A stretch of DNA of 64,000 nucleotides from Cohnella zeiphila (lineage in GTDB: Bacteria > Bacillota > Bacilli > Paenibacillales > Paenibacillaceae), in the NCBI RefSeq assembly GCF_014212055.1, contig NZ_JACJVO010000009.1, forward strand, positions 124,001-188,000. The letters are read 5' to 3'. Below are positions 59,734 through 64,000 of the stretch, one piece after another. The stretch's first letter is position 1; each line of letters opens with the position of its first letter. The notes beneath the pieces were generated by a model. It did not search any database. It saw only the letters and a program-made list of their open reading frames with translations, and was not told the DNA's origin. The position numbers and the translations under genes are program-made.

Positions 59734-61353
59734 ATGCGGGGTTATTTGAAAACGGTCACATTCGCGGCGCTTTCCTGCTCGCTGGCATTGGCGGCGGGCT
59801 GCTCATCCGGTTCTGACGGAGATGCACAATCCGGCTCCGGGAATCAAGCTCCGTCCGGCGGCTCGCAGCAGGCGGCGGCCGGCGGAGTGAAGGCCGGCGG
59901 CTTTCCGATCGTCGACCGGCCGATTACGCTCAAAGCCTTCTCTCGCAAGGATCCTCAGCACGGCGAATATAAAGATATGCTGCTGTGGAAAGATTACGAG
60001 CAAAAATCCGGCATCCATATCGAATGGGATACGCCGAACCTCGACAGCGCGACCGAACGGATCAACCTGCTCTTCTCGACGCAGGACTTGCCGGATTTTA
60101 TCCTGAAGAACAGCTTGACCTCCTCGCAAATCATGCAGTACGGCTCGCAGGGCCTGATTATTCCGTTGGAAAAGTATATTGACCAGTATGCTCCCCATTT
60201 CAAGTCGCTGCTGGACAAGCGACCGGATATCAAGCAGCAGATTACGGCGCCCGACGGGCACATTTATTTTCTGCCGTCCGTGATGGATTACCTGCCGAGC
60301 AACGTGGGCCGCTATCCGCTTATCAATACGAAATGGCTGTCCAAGGTCGGCATGCAGGCGCCGACCACGTCAGACGAGCTACTCAAGGTGCTGACCGCCT
60401 TCAAAACGCAGGACCCGAGCGGGAACGGCGAGAATGAAGAGATCCCTTATTCCGCCCACAACATCAATCTCGCTTTCCAGGGCATTGAGGGAATGTTCGG
60501 CTTGAGCGAGCAAATCGCGAACTTCCATACGGTGATCGAGGACGGCAAAGCGAACGTATGGCTCGACGACGACCGTTACAAGAAGGCTCTCGAGTTCTTC
60601 AAGCAGCTGTACGATCAGAAGCTGGTCGACCAGGAAATTTTCACCCAGACGGACAAAATGTATTTCGGCAAGCTGGCCGACGGCATCATCGGATATACGC
60701 CGCTCTATCAGCCGCGCAACGCAGGCAAGTACGCGAACGATTACGATGCCATCGTCCCGCCCAAGGGCCCGGACGGCGATCAGGTATGGGCGTACCTGAG
60801 CAACGGCGTGGGCGTGGGCAACTTCATGATCACCAAGAACGACAAATATCCGGAAGCGACCGTTCGCTGGGCCGACTATTTCTTCAGCGACGAAGGAGCG
60901 ACGGCCGTCTATGAGGTGAAGGAGGGCGAGGTGTATACGGTAGCCGCCGACGGAACGTACCACATCAACGAGGACCTCCTCAATTCCGACTCCGGATTCG
61001 AGAATGTGATGGGCGCCAAGTATACGTATTACCCCGGCGGCGGAGCCCTGGGTCTCTTTACGGAGAAGCAAATGCTTCCTACGATGGAAGGGACGCCTAT
61101 GCCGACGTATATCAAGAAAGTGCAAGACTATCTGCCGAAAACAGTTTATAACGCGCCGCTGCTGGAGGCGGATAAGCAGGACAAACTGACCGACCTCAGC
61201 AATGATATCGGCAAGTATGCCGACGAAATGCGGGCGAAGTTCATCCTGGGCAAGGTTTCCTTCGACGACTGGGACAGCTATGTGAAGCAATTGGACAAGA
61301 TGGGCATTCACGACATGGAGAACATTCTGAGCGACGCCGTTGCCCAAAAATAA
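59734..61353 (+). CDS. Extracellular solute-binding lipoprotein
   Basis: A 539-residue sugar-binding lipoprotein. A signal peptide with lipobox LAAGC (Cys near residue 23), a Gly/Ser/Gln linker, then a binding fold with a DPSGNGENEE segment that could bind calcium. AAGGAGG precedes ATG 59734. It captures substrate for the two upstream permeases. As the next genes are sulfatases, a sulfated oligosaccharide is the likely ligand (inference). Confidence 0.9.
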   Translation: MRGYLKTVTFAALSCSLALAAGCSSGSDGDAQSGSGNQAPSGGSQQAAAGGVKAGGFPIVDRPITLKAFSRKDPQHGEYKDMLLWKDYEQKSGIHIEWDTPNLDSATERINLLFSTQDLPDFILKNSLTSSQIMQYGSQGLIIPLEKYIDQYAPHFKSLLDKRPDIKQQITAPDGHIYFLPSVMDYLPSNVGRYPLINTKWLSKVGMQAPTTSDELLKVLTAFKTQDPSGNGENEEIPYSAHNINLAFQGIEGMFGLSEQIANFHTVIEDGKANVWLDDDRYKKALEFFKQLYDQKLVDQEIFTQTDKMYFGKLADGIIGYTPLYQPRNAGKYANDYDAIVPPKGPDGDQVWAYLSNGVGVGNFMITKNDKYPEATVRWADYFFSDEGATAVYEVKEGEVYTVAADGTYHINEDLLNSDSGFENVMGAKYTYYPGGGALGLFTEKQMLPTMEGTPMPTYIKKVQDYLPKTVYNAPLLEADKQDKLTDLSNDIGKYADEMRAKFILGKVSFDDWDSYVKQLDKMGIHDMENILSDAVAQK

Positions 61354-61374
61354 CTTGCGGAGCGGAGGGAAGCC

Positions 61375-63021
61375 ATGGAGAACGTCACGAAGCGACCGAA
61401 TATCATCGTCATCCTGAACGACGACATGGGGTATTCCGATATCGGCTGTTACGGCGGCGAAGTGGATACGCCGAACCTGGACCGGCTCGCGGCGAACGGA
61501 GTGAGGCTGACCCAGTTTTACAATACGGCCCGTTGTTCTCCTTCCCGCGCTTCCTTGCTGACCGGACTGCATCCGCATCAGACGGGCATCGGCGTTCTGG
61601 TCGAGGATCAGCGGCCGGAAGGGTACGCCGGCAATTTGAACAAGAACTGCGTCACGCTGGCCGAGGCGCTCGGAGCGGACGGATATCGCACGTATATGAG
61701 CGGCAAATGGCACGTGGCGACGGACAAGTTCAACGTCTCCGACACATGGCCGAAGCAGCGCGGCTTTGACCGTTACTACGGGATCATTTGCGGCGCCGCG
61801 AACTACTACCATCCGCGTACGCTCACGCGCGATAACGAGAATATCGACGACGAAGCGCAGCAGGATGATGCCTATTACTTCACCGATGCGATCAGCGACA
61901 ACGCTGCCCGATTCGTTCGGGAGCATCGGCGGGATTTCGGCGAGCGGCCGTTCTTTCTGTACGCAGCCTATACGGCCCCCCACTGGCCGCTGCATGCGAA
62001 GCCGGAAGACGTCGGGAAATACAAGGGCCGGTTTGACGCCGGCTGGGATCTATTGCGGGAAGAGCGTCTGGAGCGCATGGCGAGGATGGGCATCATCGAC
62101 GAGCGTTGGAAGCTGTCGGAGCGGGACCCGGATGTGCCTGCCTGGGAGGACGAAGAGCACAAGGCGTGGAGGCTTCGCTGCATGGAAGTGTATGCGGCGC
62201 AGATCGACTGCATGGATCAAGGCATCGGACGCATCGTGCAGGCGCTGGAGGAGACTGGCGAACTCGACAACACGCTGATACTGTTTCTGGCGGACAACGG
62301 CGGCTGCGCGGAACGGCTCGCTCCGTCGCCGGGCGAAGCCCTGCTTCAAGGCGGCAGCGCCCGCGCCCGTACCAAGTCGGGCGAACCCGTCCGCTTCGGC
62401 AACGATCCGGCGCTGATGCCCGGGGAGGAGACGACCTACCAGAGCTACGGCATCGCTTGGGCGAATTTGTCGAATACGCCTTTCCGGCTTTACAAGCATT
62501 GGGTTCACGAGGGCGGAATCGCCACGCCGTTCATCGCCCATTGGCCGGCACGCATGACGGAAGCGGGCGCTGTGCGCCATTCCCCGGCACAATTGACCGA
62601 CGTGATGGCGACGGTGCTGGAGGCGACCGGGGCGCCCTATCCGTCCGTTTATGACGGGCATGTCATCCCGCCGTGCGAAGGGCAGAGTTTGCTTTCCCTG
62701 TTCGAGGCTGACCGGGAGCGGAACGTTCCCTTGTACTGGGAGCATGAAGGCAATGCCGCCGTGCGCCTCGGCAAGTGGAAGCTGGTGCGCAAATACCCCG
62801 GAGCTTGGGAGCTCTACGATATGGATGAGGACCGTACGGAGCTGAACGATCTGGCCGGGGCGTTCCCGGAGCGGGTCCGGGAAATGGCGGCCTTGTATGC
62901 GGCGTGGGCCGGGCGCTGCGGAGTCGTTCCGCGCGAGACGATTGCCGCCTGGGAAGAGAAAAGGCGGGAGCCGCAGACGGGCTCGCGTACGAGAGGAGGA
63001 GAACGAAACGACAGCAGGTAA
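61375..63021 (+). CDS. Sulfatase (arylsulfatase family)
   Basis: A 548-residue sulfatase. The N-terminal PNIIVILNDDMGYSDIG supplies metal-binding Asp16 and Asp17, and CSPSRAS (Cys54, Pro56, Arg58) is the C-x-P-S-R motif whose Cys is converted to formylglycine by a maturase not found in this window. The C-terminal LADNGG and HEGGI segments complete the fold. The enzyme lacks an obvious signal peptide, so it acts in the cytoplasm on imported sulfated sugar or aryl esters. It lies 21 bp after the binding-protein gene. Confidence 0.93.
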   Translation: MENVTKRPNIIVILNDDMGYSDIGCYGGEVDTPNLDRLAANGVRLTQFYNTARCSPSRASLLTGLHPHQTGIGVLVEDQRPEGYAGNLNKNCVTLAEALGADGYRTYMSGKWHVATDKFNVSDTWPKQRGFDRYYGIICGAANYYHPRTLTRDNENIDDEAQQDDAYYFTDAISDNAARFVREHRRDFGERPFFLYAAYTAPHWPLHAKPEDVGKYKGRFDAGWDLLREERLERMARMGIIDERWKLSERDPDVPAWEDEEHKAWRLRCMEVYAAQIDCMDQGIGRIVQALEETGELDNTLILFLADNGGCAERLAPSPGEALLQGGSARARTKSGEPVRFGNDPALMPGEETTYQSYGIAWANLSNTPFRLYKHWVHEGGIATPFIAHWPARMTEAGAVRHSPAQLTDVMATVLEATGAPYPSVYDGHVIPPCEGQSLLSLFEADRERNVPLYWEHEGNAAVRLGKWKLVRKYPGAWELYDMDEDRTELNDLAGAFPERVREMAALYAAWAGRCGVVPRETIAAWEEKRREPQTGSRTRGGERNDSR

Positions 63022-64000
63022 AAGCAGGCCGAACGTTGTGATCGTCATGAGCGACGAACAGAGCTGGGACACGCTGCGCTGTCACGGCAACCCGGCCGCC
63101 GTGACGCCTCGTCTGGACGAACTTGCCGCGGACGGCATCTCCATGGACCGCTGCTACACGCCTTATCCGCTGTGCTGTCCGGCGCGGGCCTCCTTATGGA
63201 GCGGGCGGATGCCGCATGACCATCATGTGATGGGCAACTGGCGGCATGTGCGCGCGGAGGTCCGCGACGCCGGGCTCGTCCGTCCTTTCAAGAGCGCCGG
63301 ATACCATACGATCTACGCCGGCAAATGGCACGTGCCCGGGACGTCGCCGGAACGCTTCGGCTTCGCCGACTTGTCGGCTATTCCCGCCGTGCCGAACGGC
63401 ATCGACCGCGGCCGCTTGATCGAGCCGTACCGGGAGTACGCCGCGGCACAAGGCTATGAGCTGCTTCCCGGCCATATCGAAAATTTGACGGCCGCGGATG
63501 CGGCGCTGTTGAAGCAGCCGGGCAAAGCGCCGTGCGGCCGCGCGGAGATCGCGCTGGAGCACTATTTGGAGGTCTGGCAGACGCGGGAGTTTGTGGACGC
63601 GCTCGACCGGCGCCCGGAAGATCAGCCGTTCTTCGCCGTATGCTCGTTTAACGCGCCGCATTTTCCGATGATCGTGCCGGAGCCGTTCGACCGGCTGATC
63701 GCCCCGGAAGACGTCGTGCTTCCTCCCAACTTCCTGCAGGGAGTGGAGGGCAAGCCGGCGGAAGTCCTCGAATCGAAGTATTACAAGCATCTGGAGCACT
63801 TGGACGAGAGCGAGTGGCGGCGTTTTATCGCCCATTATCTCGGTTTTTGCGCGCTCGTCGACAGCCAGGTCGGGGCGATCGTCGATTACTTGAAGCGCAG
63901 CGGGCTGTACAACAACACGATCGTCGTCTTCGTCTCCGATCACGGCGATATGATGGGCGCGCACGGGCTGGTGGAGAAAGGGTTTGATTTGCATTACGAG
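63008..64000 (+). CDS. Second sulfatase, partial (runs past the window end), possible ACG start
   Basis: At least 330 residues of a formylglycine sulfatase: PNVVIVMSDEQSWDTL with metal-type Asp-Glu, the motif CCPAR (C-x-P-x-R, first Cys the formylglycine precursor), GKWHVPGTSPERFGF and the later VVFVSDHGDMMGAHG with metal residues. No ATG, GTG or TTG fits at the right distance from GAGGAGG (62993-62999); ACG 63008 does. It overlaps the end of the first sulfatase by 14 bp, is clearly distinct from it, and is open at the right edge. Confidence 0.85.

Overview
The window looks like a chromosomal segment of a high-GC, spore-forming member of the Paenibacillaceae (Paenibacillus or Cohnella type). 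The evidence is the carbohydrate ABC systems without a local ATPase (LplB/YtcP-type permeases plus a lipoprotein), large membrane-bound AraC regulators and a YesM/YesN pair, frequent TTG and GTG starts behind strong GGAGG sites, a T-box before trpS, the Bacillus-like order ydcC-alr-ndoAI-ndoA-tex-cmpA-sprT, and sporulation genes (cmpA, YjcZ). No replication origin, rRNA, intact insertion sequence, prophage or CRISPR array was seen.

Layout. 1-12.4 kb holds housekeeping and accessory genes: the end of an anti-sigma-like protein, a Fur-box-controlled ferredoxin-NADP reductase, a DesK/LiaS-type two-component system with a lipocalin-like protein, an Rrf2 repressor next to an MFS pump, a DapA homologue, an AI-2E-family membrane protein, an alpha/beta hydrolase with a VC0807-like membrane protein, and a MOSC protein. 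12.6-18.6 kb is the first sugar ABC operon with its membrane AraC regulator and two candidate cre sites. 18.6-28 kb carries trpS behind a Trp T-box, then ydcC-alr-ndoAI-ndoA, tex, cmpA and a SprT-like gene. A structured DNA/RNA element and a small interspersed repeat family lie among these genes. 28.1-30.4 kb encodes a secreted PL11 rhamnogalacturonan lyase.

30.5-32.2 kb has four tRNA genes (Asn, Ser, Glu, Leu) around corA. The next 5 kb (32.2-37.2 kb) appears lower in GC and more foreign. It contains a beta-rich possible spore-surface protein, a DUF2512 protein, ytxJ with an ArsR-rhodanese regulator divergent from an MFS gene, and a secreted helical protein. A fragment of a second tRNA-Leu lies inside it.

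37.3-47.9 kb is a complete glycan module: a secreted multidomain GH43 enzyme, two permeases, a binding lipoprotein, and a YesM-like kinase with a YesN-like regulator. The GH43 gene and the transporter operon share a nearly identical 37-bp promoter element. 48-55.3 kb has a DUF1796 protein, two Gfo/Idh/MocA oxidoreductases divergent from an AraC regulator, a YjcZ peptide gene, an MFS gene and RNase J. 55.4-64 kb is a third carbohydrate module: membrane AraC regulator, two permeases, binding lipoprotein and two tandem sulfatases, the second cut by the window end. Together PL11, GH43, the sulfatases and three importers suggest a plant- or algal-polysaccharide degrader. The transporter ATPase (MsmX-like) and the sulfatase-maturing enzyme must lie outside the window.
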